Of a DNA stretch of 64,000 bases, positions 34,958-44,112 are shown in pieces. The translations under genes and the position numbers were made by a program. The first letter of the stretch is position 1; the number at the start of each line of letters is the position of its first letter. Below the pieces are notes generated by a model. The model was not told the origin of the DNA, did not search any database, and worked only from the letters and a program-made list of their open reading frames with translations. The stretch comes from JANOYJ01 sp963792485 (GTDB lineage: Bacteria > Pseudomonadota > Alphaproteobacteria > Rhizobiales > Rhizobiaceae), in NCBI GenBank assembly GCA_963792485.1, contig CAWBWL010000007.1:186001-250000 (forward strand), given 5' to 3'.

Positions 34958-37445
34958 CTACTTCTTCTTGGCCGGCAAGCTTGGCACGGATGACTTGGCC
35001 TTGCGCAGCTCAGCGCCGACCGGCTCCGGCAGAGGCTTTGCCTTCGGCTTGGACTTGCCTGCAGTCTTGGCCTTGCTTGAGGTTTTGCGCGGCGGCGGCA
35101 GCGCTTCCGGCTCGCGCTTCGGCATGATCTTGGCTTCCGCCTGCTCGAAATCGAGTTTCAGGACCGGCAGACCTTCAGCATTTGCCTCAACAGAAACAGA
35201 GACTATGCCACCCTTCTTCAACTTGCCAAACAGGACTTCATTGGCGAGCGGCTTCTTGATGTGCTCCTGAATGACACGGCTCAGGGGACGCGCGCCCATG
35301 CGCTCGTCATAGCCCTTGTCCGCAAGCCAGGCGACCGCTTCGGGCGTCAGATTGAAAGTGACCTGCCGCTCAGAGAGCTGAGCCTCCAGCTGCATGACAA
35401 ATTTCTGCACCACCTGATGGATGACCGGAACCGGCAAAGCGCCGAACGGGATGATCGCGTCGAGACGGTTGCGGAACTCCGGCGTGAACAGCCGGTTGAT
35501 CGCTTCCAAGTCGTCGCCCTCGCGCTTGGTCGAGCCAAAGCCGATGGCCGCCCGCGCCGCGTCAGACGCGCCGGCATTGGTGGTCATGATCAGGATGACA
35601 TTGCGGAAATCAATCTGCTTGCCGTTATGGTCGGTCAGCTTGCCGTGATCCATGACCTGCAAGCAGGATATTGAACAGATCCGGATGCGCCTTCTCGACC
35701 TCATCAAGCAGCAGCACGCAATGCGGATGCTGGTCGACGCCGTCGGTCAAAAGCCCGCCCTGGTCAAATCCAACGTAACCGGGAGGCGCTCCGAGCAGGC
35801 GCGAAACCGTGTGCCGCTCCATATATTCCGACATGTCGAAGCGCAGCAGCTCAACGCCCAGCGACTTCGCCAGTTGCTTGGCAACTTCCGTCTTTCCGAC
35901 GCCCGTCGGGCCGGAGAAGAGGTATGAGCCTATCGGCTTTTCAGGTTCGCGCAGACCAGCTCTGGCAAGTTTGATCGCCGAGGCCAGAGCCTCAATCGCC
36001 AAATCCTGTCCATAAACAACACGCTTCAACTCCGCCTCAAGGCCGGCCAGCACCGTCTCATCGTCTTTCGACACGGTCTTCGGCGGAATGCGCGCCATCG
36101 TCGCGATCGTGGCTTCAATCTCGTGAATGCCAATCGACTTCTTGCGCTTTCCAACCGGCAGCAACATTTGGCTCGCGCCCGTTTCGTCAATCACGTCGAT
36201 GGCTTTGTCCGGCAGCTTGCGGTCATGAATGTAACGGGCTGACAGTTCCACCGAAGCCTTGATCGCTTCGGAGGTGTACTTGATCTTGTGAAAGCTCTCG
36301 AAATACGGCTTCAGGCCCTTCATGATCTCGATTGCGTCCGGGATGGACGGCTCGGCTACATCGATCTTCTGGAAACGCCGCACCAGCGCACGGTCCTTCT
36401 CGAAGAACTGACGGAACTCCTTGTAGGTCGTCGATCCAATGCACTTGATCGCACCGTTCGACAGCGCCGGCTTCAACAGGTTCGAGGCATCCATCGAGCC
36501 GCCGGAGGTTGCGCCGGCGCCAATGACAGTGTGAATTTCATCGATGAACAGAACCGAACCCGGCAGGTCTTCCAGCTCTTTGACCACCTGCTTCAGCCGC
36601 TCTTCAAAATCACCGCGATAGCGCGTGCCGGCCAGCAGCATGCCCATGTCGAGCGAGAAAATCGTGGCTCCGAGCAAAACCTCCGGCACGTCGCCTTCGA
36701 CGATGCGCTTTGCCAAACCTTCAGCGATGGCCGTCTTCCCGACACCGGGATCGCCAACATAGAGCGGATTGTTCTTGGAACGGCGGCACAGAACCTGAAT
36801 GGTGCGGTTGATTTCGGCATCGCGCCCGATCAATGGGTCGATACGTCCGGCCTTCGCCTTCTCGTTTAGATTGACGCAATAGGCAGAAAGCGCGGACTGC
36901 TCTTTCTTGGAGCTATTGTCGCTATTGCCAGTATCGGCTGGCCCGCCCTTGTCGGAACTATCCTCTTCGCCCGTCCCGCGCGCGGTGCGGATTTCCGATG
37001 CGCCTGGGCGTTTTGCAATTCCGTGCGAAATAAAGTTGACCGCGTCATAGCGCGTCATCTGCTGCTCTTGCAGAAAATAGGCGGCATGGCTCTCGCGCTC
37101 GGCAAAGATGGCGATCAGCACATTGGCCCCGGTCACATCCTCGCGTCCCGACGATTGCACATGAATGACCGCGCGCTGGATGACGCGCTGGAAGCCGGAG
37201 GTCGGCTTTGAATCTTCATCATAGCCCGTGACAAGGTTCTCAAGCTCTTCGTCGATATAGCGGGTCAGGGATTTGCGCAGCTCGTCAATGTCCACATTGC
37301 AGGCCCGCATCACCGCCGCCGTGTCGGTATCGTCCAGAAGCGCCAAGAGCAGATGCTCAAGCGTCGCATATTCATGGTGGCGTTCATTTGCGAACGACAA
37401 TGCCTGATGCAACGCACGTTCAAGGCCTTGGGAAAAAGCGGGCAT
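34958..37445 (-). CDS. clpA: ATP-dependent Clp protease ATP-binding subunit ClpA (one apparent frameshift)
   Basis: Hsp100 unfoldase that feeds substrates, including N-degron proteins brought by ClpS, to ClpP. The N-domain starts MPAFSQGLERALHQALSFAN. AAA-1 has YVGDPGVGKTAIAEGLAKRI and AAA-2 has SGPTGVGKTEVAKQLAKSL. The frame breaks near 35661: the coding strand reads CTGCTTGCAGGTC where CTGCTGCAGGTC gives LFNILLQVMDHGKLTDHNG. One base removed yields 828 residues ending in an unusual Lys/Pro/Ala-rich tail (KAKPLPEPVGAELRKAKSS). clpS lies nine bases upstream on the same strand. I read the break as a likely sequence error. Confidence 0.92.
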
Positions 37446-37453
37446 TCAATTCC

Positions 37454-37813
37454 TCATTTCTTTTCCATCACGCATTGCAGCGGATGCTGATGCTGACGGG
37501 CAAAATCCATAACTTGGCTGATCTTGGTTTCAGCGACTTCATATGTGTAAACGCCACACTCTCCCACGCCATTCTGATGCACATGCATCATGATCATCGT
37601 GGCCGTTTCACGGTCCTTCTGGAAAAAACGCTCCAACACGTGAATGACGAACTCCATCGGCGTGTAATCATCATTCAGCAGCAAAACCCGGTAGAGGCTG
37701 GGCTTTTGCGTCTTGGACTTTGTCCGGGTCAGAACCGCCGTGCCGCGCCCGGTTCTGCCGTCGCGGTCTCCGCCCTCCTGCATGCGCGGATGAATATGTC
37801 GGTCTGCAGTCAT
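37454..37813 (-). CDS. clpS: ClpS adaptor protein
   Basis: Adaptor that delivers N-degron substrates to ClpA. The core is unmistakable: YRVLLLNDDYTPMEFVIHVL, METATMIMMHVHQNGVGECG-type helix and YEVAETKISQVMDFARQHQH. The N-terminal 35 residues are a disordered Arg/Gly-rich leader (GGDRDGRTGRGT). At 119 residues the length is normal for alphaproteobacteria. It is the first gene of the clpS-clpA operon, nine bases from clpA, and is divergent from the carboxypeptidase gene. Confidence 0.95.
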   Translation of the reverse strand: MTADRHIHPRMQEGGDRDGRTGRGTAVLTRTKSKTQKPSLYRVLLLNDDYTPMEFVIHVLERFFQKDRETATMIMMHVHQNGVGECGVYTYEVAETKISQVMDFARQHQHPLQCVMEKK

Positions 37814-38069
37814 TTATATTCCATACCCAAATCGGCGGGCTCGGGCACAGAGCGCGATACGACGCCTGATGTAGTGACTCATCGTCTAATTTTAAGCCCC
37901 CTGCGCCGGGAAACAAGCCCGGACTGCATCAAAAGCTTTATCTTCAAATTCCAGCACGAATCTCTCTCCAGCTAACTGTTTGGTAACGACGATTGCATAA
38001 GACTTTCACGGACGGACTCTTGTTGGGTCCTGTGTGTTCCGTGTTCGTGTAACGAGTAGAGTGTAGCCA

Positions 38070-39497
38070 GTGCGTACAAATACCTTCGGACTTGCCGCCG
38101 CATCGCGATTTTTTGCGCGCTCTTTTGTCTCCCTCGCCATCGCTGCAACACTTTTCAGCGCCAATGGCGCGCAGGCGGCGACTTCCAAATACGCAGCCAT
38201 CGTCATCGACGTGAACAGCGGAAAGACGATGTTTTCGGCCAGCGCCGACGCGCCGCGTTATCCGGCCTCTCTCACCAAAATGATGACCATTTATCTGCTG
38301 TTTGAGGGCTTGAAGGCCGGCAAATTCAGCAAGCACACGCCGATGCCGGTCTCACAGCACGCGTCCTCGCAGGCTCCATCAAAGCTCGGTTTGAAACCGG
38401 GCCAGCGGATTACCGTTGAGAATGCAATCCTTGCGCTCGTGACCAAGTCCGCCAACGATGCCGCCGCAACGTCCGGCGAGTTCATGGGCGGCAGCGAAGC
38501 GCGGTTTGCCCAAATCATGACATCCAAGGCGCGCCGCCTCGGCATGTCGCGCACCACCTTTCGCAACGCGTCCGGTCTGCCCGACCCGCGCCAGCTGACA
38601 ACCGCCCGCGATATGGCAACGCTAGGCATGGCGCTGCGCGCGCATTTTCCGGAATATTATGCCTATTTCTCCACGCGCAGCTTCACCTATGGCCGCAGCC
38701 GCATGGGCAATCACAATAAATTGCTCGGCCGTGTCGCCGGCGTGGACGGGATCAAGACCGGCTACACCCGCGCATCCGGCTTCAACCTTGTTACCTCGGT
38801 CAAATCCGGCAATCGTCATCTTGTCGCGGTTGTCATGGGCGGTGCCTCGGGCCGCGCCCGCGACCAGCACATGGCAAGCCTTGTCAAGAAATATACGCCC
38901 AAAGCCTCGTCCGTCAGCACCTCCACTTTGATGGCGCGTCTTCTTGGCAAGAAGGCTGCTCCAGTTCCAGCCCCTGTCGTTGAAGACGCCGTGGCAGAGG
39001 TCGAAGTCGCCTCCGCAACAGAGATTGCCGAGACGCCGGCAAATGTGCCGACCCCAGTTGAAAAGCGGATCGAGGAACCTCAAGAACTCGCCTATGCCGC
39101 TCCGGTTCCAGTCAAACGCCCGGCAGTCGCCATCGCGTCAGTCACGGAAGCAACTGCGGACGATGAGGACGCAGCTGAAGACGAGACCGCAAAGACAGAG
39201 ACGCCAGCAACCGTTGATCCGATCACAACAGCTTCCAAAGACAATAATCCTGGAGGTTGGGTGATCCAGATCGCCGCAGCCGACAGCGAAGCGGGCGCGC
39301 GCAAGATCCTGTCAAATGCAAAGTCCAAAGGCGGCAAGGCTCTCTCAAGGGCAGAGCCATTCACGCAGTCTGTCGAGAAGGGTTCGGCAACGCTTTACCG
39401 CGCCCGCTTCTCCGGCTTTGAAAACAAGCAAGTCGCATGGAACGCCTGCGCTGCGCTGAAAAAGCAGAAGATCAGCTGTTACGCACTGACCAACTAA
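38070..39497 (+). CDS. D-alanyl-D-alanine carboxypeptidase with SPOR domain
   Basis: Penicillin-binding protein of the DacA (PBP5/6) group that trims pentapeptides in the periplasm. A signal peptide (SFVSLAIAATLFSANGAQAA) precedes the S11 peptidase domain. The three active-site motifs are SLTK in YPASLTKMMTIYL, SAN in TKSANDAAATSGE and KTG in GIKTGYTRASG. After a Pro/Ala/Glu-rich linker, a SPOR domain begins at GGWVIQIAAADSEAGARKIL and runs to the end. SPOR binds denuded glycan at division septa, so the enzyme probably acts there. GTG 38070 is the start; 475 residues. Confidence 0.93.
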   Translation: MRTNTFGLAAASRFFARSFVSLAIAATLFSANGAQAATSKYAAIVIDVNSGKTMFSASADAPRYPASLTKMMTIYLLFEGLKAGKFSKHTPMPVSQHASSQAPSKLGLKPGQRITVENAILALVTKSANDAAATSGEFMGGSEARFAQIMTSKARRLGMSRTTFRNASGLPDPRQLTTARDMATLGMALRAHFPEYYAYFSTRSFTYGRSRMGNHNKLLGRVAGVDGIKTGYTRASGFNLVTSVKSGNRHLVAVVMGGASGRARDQHMASLVKKYTPKASSVSTSTLMARLLGKKAAPVPAPVVEDAVAEVEVASATEIAETPANVPTPVEKRIEEPQELAYAAPVPVKRPAVAIASVTEATADDEDAAEDETAKTETPATVDPITTASKDNNPGGWVIQIAAADSEAGARKILSNAKSKGGKALSRAEPFTQSVEKGSATLYRARFSGFENKQVAWNACAALKKQKISCYALTN

Positions 39498-39519
39498 ACG
39501 CACTCAGGGCTTTGGGAAA

Positions 39520-40209
39520 CTAATCATGGCGGGCAAGCAAGACATCTCGGGCTTCGTCGATCCGGCTTTGGAGCAGGACCGGCCCCGGGCCAACACGCAT
39601 CCTTTGCGACAGGCTGCGATGCGCCTTGCGGATATCGGCCGGGCTGGCTCCCGGCTCAAGACCAAGGATCTGATAGGCCTCCTCGTCAGCCATGGCGCCC
39701 GCGCCTGGCGCTCGTCCCTGCCCGCCGTCGATGTGCGCGTGCGCGTCACCACGCCAGCCGGGCACGCGGCGGTCAAGATACGTCTCCATTAGCGCGCGGC
39801 TCTCGGCATCCTCAGCCATTTTATCATGCAGGGCCAAGAGCGTCTCCGGCGCAAGCGAGGACAGTTTGCGTCCCTCCTGTTCGCCAGCCAGAACCACCCC
39901 GTCCATTTGGCTGCGCCCGCTGCCGACTTGCAATTCCAACCATGAACTGCGGATGAGCGGTGTCTGACTTGAATTTTCCGGAGAATTCTTGCGCCGCGCG
40001 CGCATGAACAAAACGATGGCCGGGATGGCCAGAAGGGCTCCCGTCCCGGGCCGCCCGGCCAGGGCAAACGCCACTGCCAACATTCCCAGAGCGGCGGGAA
40101 CAAGCATCCTGAGCGCAGAAGCCAAGGAACGCGCATCGGCGCGCGCCAGTCCGGTCAAAACCAGATAGGCCGACCCCGCAAGTAGCAACAGACCGATAAA
40201 ATAGGGCAT
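39520..40209 (-). CDS. Membrane-anchored degenerate J-domain protein
   Basis: A 229-residue protein with one or two N-terminal membrane helices (MPYFIGLLLLAGSAYLVLTG and AALGMLAVAFALAG). A linker region contains ALHDKMAEDAESRALMETYL. A C-terminal J-domain-like segment follows: YQILGLEPGASPADIRKAHR ... QSRIDEARDVLLARHD. The overall layout is that of rhizobial J-domain membrane proteins. The essential HPD motif is missing: where family members read HPDRGG, this protein reads RMRVGPGP, and no other frame supplies it. It is therefore unlikely to stimulate Hsp70 in the standard way. It is convergent with the carboxypeptidase gene. Confidence 0.7.
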   Translation of the reverse strand: MPYFIGLLLLAGSAYLVLTGLARADARSLASALRMLVPAALGMLAVAFALAGRPGTGALLAIPAIVLFMRARRKNSPENSSQTPLIRSSWLELQVGSGRSQMDGVVLAGEQEGRKLSSLAPETLLALHDKMAEDAESRALMETYLDRRVPGWRGDAHAHIDGGQGRAPGAGAMADEEAYQILGLEPGASPADIRKAHRSLSQRMRVGPGPVLLQSRIDEARDVLLARHD

Positions 40210-40318
40210 TGTCTTTCCGCTTGCGCGCTCCCTTACCAGAGAAATGCGACTCTTGGGTCAAACAATCAAGGGCAGAACGTCAGGCGGGGTGTCCGAGCTC
40301 AAACGCCTGAACGCACGC

Positions 40319-41257
40319 TCAATGCGCAAATATGTTCGGCATTTTGAGCGGACGTGAAGAGCTCTCGAGCCAGGACTGCCTCATTTCCGCGCGCTTGCGG
40401 TTGAGTTCATCCACTGGGAGCCGCAGTGTTGAGATCAGCTGCCGGATCTCTTGCCTGGCGGCAAGATGTGACAGCGTTGGCTTGGTGCCGAGCACATGTG
40501 TGTCGAAATCATCGATAGCGGTGAGGCCTATCGGAAAGAACTCGCGGAAAACCACCCGCTCGGAAATACCGTCCGCCGTCCTGAAACCAAGCTTCATGGC
40601 AAGGCTGCGCAGGCAGGTTTCGACCTTCGCCTCATTGCGCGAACTGATGCTGGACAGCCGGTTGCGCACAACCACCCAATCGAGAATTTTGTTATCCACC
40701 TGCCGCCGCTCCCGGCGCGCATCGCGCACGGCGGAGGCATATTGCGAAACTTCGATGATTTCGTAGCTGACAGGGTCGACCTTCGCCAAAACGTCGAAAT
40801 CCACAAAGGAGTCGTTGATGGGCGTGATCAGCGTATCGGCGACAAGATGCGCCAGCCGTTGCAGGAATGTGTCCGAGCCCGGCGTGTCGATCACCACAAA
40901 GTCATGGCTGTGCTGCACCGAGGCCAGATGATCGGAGAGCCGCTTGTATTCCTCGTTCTCAATGTCCGAAACGCTGTCGCCGTAAGCGCGCTCGACGGCA
41001 TAGTGCTCGGGCAGGCCCAGCTTGCGGCCCGATTCCAGCGACCAGCGGCGGCGGTTTTCAACGTAACGGGTCAGAGTCTTCTGGCGGCTGTCGAGATCAA
41101 TGGAGGCAACTTTGAAGCCAGAACGCAGCAGGCCGGCTATCACATGCATCGACAAGGTCGACTTGCCGCTGCCGCCCTTTTCATTGCCACAAACAACCAC
41201 ATGGGCGCCCGCACCCATGATTTGCTTTTCGCTGCCAGACTTGTTTGACACCAGCAT
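40319..41257 (-). CDS. mipZ: MipZ-like division-plane positioning ATPase
   Basis: ParA-superfamily ATPase resembling Caulobacter MipZ, which forms a gradient from ParB-bound origins and blocks FtsZ away from midcell. The deviant Walker A is GNEKGGSGKSTLSMHVIAGL. Walker B is FVVIDTPGSDTFL, and the DLDSRQKTLTRYVENRR segment matches MipZ rather than plasmid ParA. VVRNRLSSISSRN and the C-terminal region follow the same pattern. ATG 41257 (312 residues) has GAGGG seven bases upstream; codons upstream to 41302 are possible. No parB is in the window, as is normal for a chromosomal mipZ. Confidence 0.85.
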   Translation of the reverse strand: MLVSNKSGSEKQIMGAGAHVVVCGNEKGGSGKSTLSMHVIAGLLRSGFKVASIDLDSRQKTLTRYVENRRRWSLESGRKLGLPEHYAVERAYGDSVSDIENEEYKRLSDHLASVQHSHDFVVIDTPGSDTFLQRLAHLVADTLITPINDSFVDFDVLAKVDPVSYEIIEVSQYASAVRDARRERRQVDNKILDWVVVRNRLSSISSRNEAKVETCLRSLAMKLGFRTADGISERVVFREFFPIGLTAIDDFDTHVLGTKPTLSHLAARQEIRQLISTLRLPVDELNRKRAEMRQSWLESSSRPLKMPNIFAH

Positions 41258-41368
41258 ACACGCACCCTCAGCGCGTTCCTTAGCAAATTTCGCAACCTTC
41301 ACAAAGTGTTAAGTGATTTACCCATGGGAAGGCTGGAATGATGGTTAAAGCGAATAGGCTGACGCCTG

Positions 41369-41806
41369 TCACAAAAGCCCGAGCGCGGAGAGTTCGCGGC
41401 GCATGTGATCGGGCATCTCGGCAAGCTCTGATGCTGAAGCGCCGAGGTCGCGCGGGGCATCTTCAGGCTTCAAATAGCGCCAGCCTTGGAAAGGCCGCCT
41501 TGGCTGCCATTGGGTTGGAATGACGCCGTCTTCAAACACAATCCGGCAGCGGCCAATGCCTTCGTCGTCTGTAAACGGCACAATATCGATGATCTTCTCG
41601 CGGCACTGCACATTGCCCTTGATGATCCAGTATAGCGAGCCGCCGTCCAGAATTTCCGCCAGGCGCTGCGGCACCATGCGGGTCACGTGATAATGGTTGA
41701 GCGGCTGTCCGGCAGCGCGTTTTTCAGCGCGACGCATGGCAATCCAGCCTTCAAGGTCGGCAATCGACTCGCAGCCTACGCAAAGTTTGAGAATGTGAAG
41801 CGGCAT
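41369..41806 (-). CDS. DUF1489 family protein
   Basis: A 145-residue soluble protein of the DUF1489 family, widespread in alphaproteobacteria and uncharacterised. Typical stretches are the N-terminal MPLHILKLCVGCESIADLEG, the central HYHVTRMVPQRLAEILDGGS, YWIIKGNVQCREKI and FQGWRYLKPEDAPRDL. There is no signal peptide, metal-binding cluster or catalytic motif I can identify. It sits between mipZ and sdaA on the same strand with its own start at 41806. Confidence 0.85.
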   Translation of the reverse strand: MPLHILKLCVGCESIADLEGWIAMRRAEKRAAGQPLNHYHVTRMVPQRLAEILDGGSLYWIIKGNVQCREKIIDIVPFTDDEGIGRCRIVFEDGVIPTQWQPRRPFQGWRYLKPEDAPRDLGASASELAEMPDHMRRELSALGLL

Positions 41807-41849
41807 AGAAATGTTCTAACGCGCTGAGGCCGGGTGGCAAGCCGGACTT

Positions 41850-43274
41850 TCAGCACTCCACCACATTGACCGCCAACCCGCCCTGGCTGGTCTCCTTGTA
41901 GCGCTCATCCATGTCCCTGCCCGTCTGGCGCATGGTTTCAATCGCAGCGTCAAGCGGCACGAAGTGCGAGCCATCGCCCTTGAGCGCCAGCGAGGCGGCG
42001 GTTACCGCTTTGACCGCGCCCAGCGCATTGCGCTCAATGCACGGCACCTGCACCAGCCCGCCAACTGGGTCGCATGTCATGCCAAGATGATGTTCCAGCG
42101 CGATCTCCGCCGCATTCTCGATCTGCTCCGGCGTTCCGCCCAGCACAGCCGCGAGGCCGGCTGCGGCCATGGCGGAGGCAGAGCCCACTTCACCTTGGCA
42201 GCCGACTTCGGCGCCTGAAATGGACGCGTTCGTCTTCAAAAGCCCGCCGATGGCGGCGGCGGTGAGCAGGAAATTGCGGATGCCCGCAGCATCCTCCGCA
42301 TCGTGAAAGCGCAGATAATATTTCAGCACTGCCGGGACCACGCCCGCCGCGCCGTTGGTGGGGGCCGTGACGATCCGCCCGCCCGAGGCGTTCTCCTCAT
42401 TGACCGCCATGGCGTAAACGGAGAGCCAGTCATTGGCGAGCAGCGGGTTGGGCCGGTTCGTCTGCCAGTCCGCATTGAGTTTGTCATGAATCTGCTGGGC
42501 GCGCCGCTTCACCTTGAGCCCGCCCGGCAGGATGCCGGAGGCACCCAGACCCCGTTCGATGCAGCCCTCCATTGCGCTCCAGATTTGGTCGAGGCCCTTG
42601 TTGAGCGCATCGCTGGAGAGATGCTTCTCCTCGTTCGCCCGCTTCATATCTGCAATGGAAAGCCCGCTCTTGCGAGCCATGTCGAGCATCTGCGCGGCAG
42701 TGGCAAACGGATAGGGCACGCTTCCAGCGCCGGATGCAGTACCCTTCGATTTAGACGCGGAGAGTTCGTCCGATGTCAAAACGAACCCGCCGCCGACAGA
42801 AAAATAGCTCACCCGCAAGAGCATGCGGCCATCGCGGTCCAACGCGCTGAACGACATGCCGTTGGCATGGCCGGCCAATGGCGTCTTCTTGTCAAACACC
42901 AAATCCGCGGCCGGATCAAAAGCGTAGGCAGGATGCCCTGGGGGCGTTACTCGCTTGGTCCGCCGCACCTCTTCCAGAATGCCGTCCACCCGGTCAGGAT
43001 CAATTGTCTGCGGCAGCTCCCCCGCAAGACCGAGGATGATGGCGCGGTCCGAACCATGGCCGATGCCGGTATAAGCGAGCGAGCCATGCAGGGAGACGGC
43101 GATTTTCTCCACCTTTGCGCCATAGGGACGCGGCCAGTCGCCGTTCATGATTTCATCGAGAAACCGGCTCGCCGCCGTCATCGGCCCCATCGTGTGAGAA
43201 CTCGACGGCCCGATGCCGATTTTGAACAGGTCGAAAACTGACAGAAACATATGAGGCGCCAAACTTTCCGTCAT
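41850..43274 (-). CDS. sdaA: L-serine ammonia-lyase, iron-sulfur dependent
   Basis: Deaminates L-serine to pyruvate and ammonia with a [4Fe-4S] cluster. The single-chain type is evident. The N-terminal beta domain has SVFDLFKIGIGPSSSHTMGP. The C-terminal alpha domain has cluster-region Cys in GMTCDPVGGLVQVPCIERNA and EVGCQGEVGSASAMAAAGLA. I take ATG 43274 (474 residues); 43250, eight codons later, is also possible. It is transcribed alone, divergently from the DUF599 gene, and would link serine to central metabolism. Confidence 0.93.
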   Translation of the reverse strand: MTESLAPHMFLSVFDLFKIGIGPSSSHTMGPMTAASRFLDEIMNGDWPRPYGAKVEKIAVSLHGSLAYTGIGHGSDRAIILGLAGELPQTIDPDRVDGILEEVRRTKRVTPPGHPAYAFDPAADLVFDKKTPLAGHANGMSFSALDRDGRMLLRVSYFSVGGGFVLTSDELSASKSKGTASGAGSVPYPFATAAQMLDMARKSGLSIADMKRANEEKHLSSDALNKGLDQIWSAMEGCIERGLGASGILPGGLKVKRRAQQIHDKLNADWQTNRPNPLLANDWLSVYAMAVNEENASGGRIVTAPTNGAAGVVPAVLKYYLRFHDAEDAAGIRNFLLTAAAIGGLLKTNASISGAEVGCQGEVGSASAMAAAGLAAVLGGTPEQIENAAEIALEHHLGMTCDPVGGLVQVPCIERNALGAVKAVTAASLALKGDGSHFVPLDAAIETMRQTGRDMDERYKETSQGGLAVNVVEC

Positions 43275-43405
43275 TGTCCCGCGATCCGCGGCCTGCCCCG
43301 CTCCGCTCCGCGACCCATGCTGGCATTGCAGCGACAGCATCCTGTTTTGACGTCCTCGTCAAGCTAATGTGAATCAGTTTAAGAGCGCGGATCAGGGAAA
43401 CGCTC

Positions 43406-44110
43406 ATGGACGCTGCAATGACATTCGGAACGCTCGACGTCGCCGCAGGGCTTTTGTTCATCATCACCTGGCTCGGCTTTTCCTTCCTCACCGATGGCCG
43501 CCCCCTGCCCCGCCAATCGCTGACATGGCTGATGAACCGCGAACGCCTGCGCTGGATGGACACAATGATGACGCGCGAGCTGCGGGTGATCGACACCTCA
43601 ATCCTCGCCGGACTGCAGCAAGGCACAGCGTTCTTTGCCTCCACCACCGTCTTTGCGATCGGCGGCTGCTTTGCGCTGATGAATGCGTCCGATCAGGTCA
43701 TTGCGGTCTTTCGCGATCTGCCGGTGTCCTTGCCCTCGTCGCGGACCATGTTTGAGGCGAAGGCTGCCGGCCTGTTGATGATTTATTCCTACGCCTTCTT
43801 CAAATTCGGCTGGGCATACCGCTTGATCAATTATTGCTCGATCCTGCTCGGGGCGGTTCCGCTTATTTTGAACCACGAAAAAATCACGGATGACGTGCGC
43901 AAGGCCGCTGCCAAGGCGGCGCATTTCAGCACGCTTTCGGGCAAGCATTTCAATGCGGGCCTCAGAGCCGTGTTCTTTTCCATCGGATTTATGGGCTGGT
44001 TCGCCGGCCCTTACGTCTTCATTGCCTCGACGCTGTTCATCTTCGCGGTTCTGGCGCGGCGGCAGTTCTACTCCAAGGCCCGCGCCGCGCTGCTTGAGCC
44101 GGGCGAGTAA
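43406..44110 (+). CDS. DUF599 family membrane protein
   Basis: A 234-residue membrane protein of the DUF599 family, function unknown. Four to five hydrophobic segments are seen: AAGLLFIITWLGFSFLTDG, FASTTVFAIGGCFALMNAS, LLMIYSYAFFKFGWAYRLIN, and IGFMGWFAGPYVFIASTLFI. Between the first two lies a basic amphipathic stretch (LMNRERLRWMDTMMTRELRV) typical of the family. ATG 43406 follows CAGGGAAACGCTC. Its stop lies three bases from the stop of the convergent MFS gene. Confidence 0.83.
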   Translation: MDAAMTFGTLDVAAGLLFIITWLGFSFLTDGRPLPRQSLTWLMNRERLRWMDTMMTRELRVIDTSILAGLQQGTAFFASTTVFAIGGCFALMNASDQVIAVFRDLPVSLPSSRTMFEAKAAGLLMIYSYAFFKFGWAYRLINYCSILLGAVPLILNHEKITDDVRKAAAKAAHFSTLSGKHFNAGLRAVFFSIGFMGWFAGPYVFIASTLFIFAVLARRQFYSKARAALLEPGE

Positions 44111-44112
44111 GC

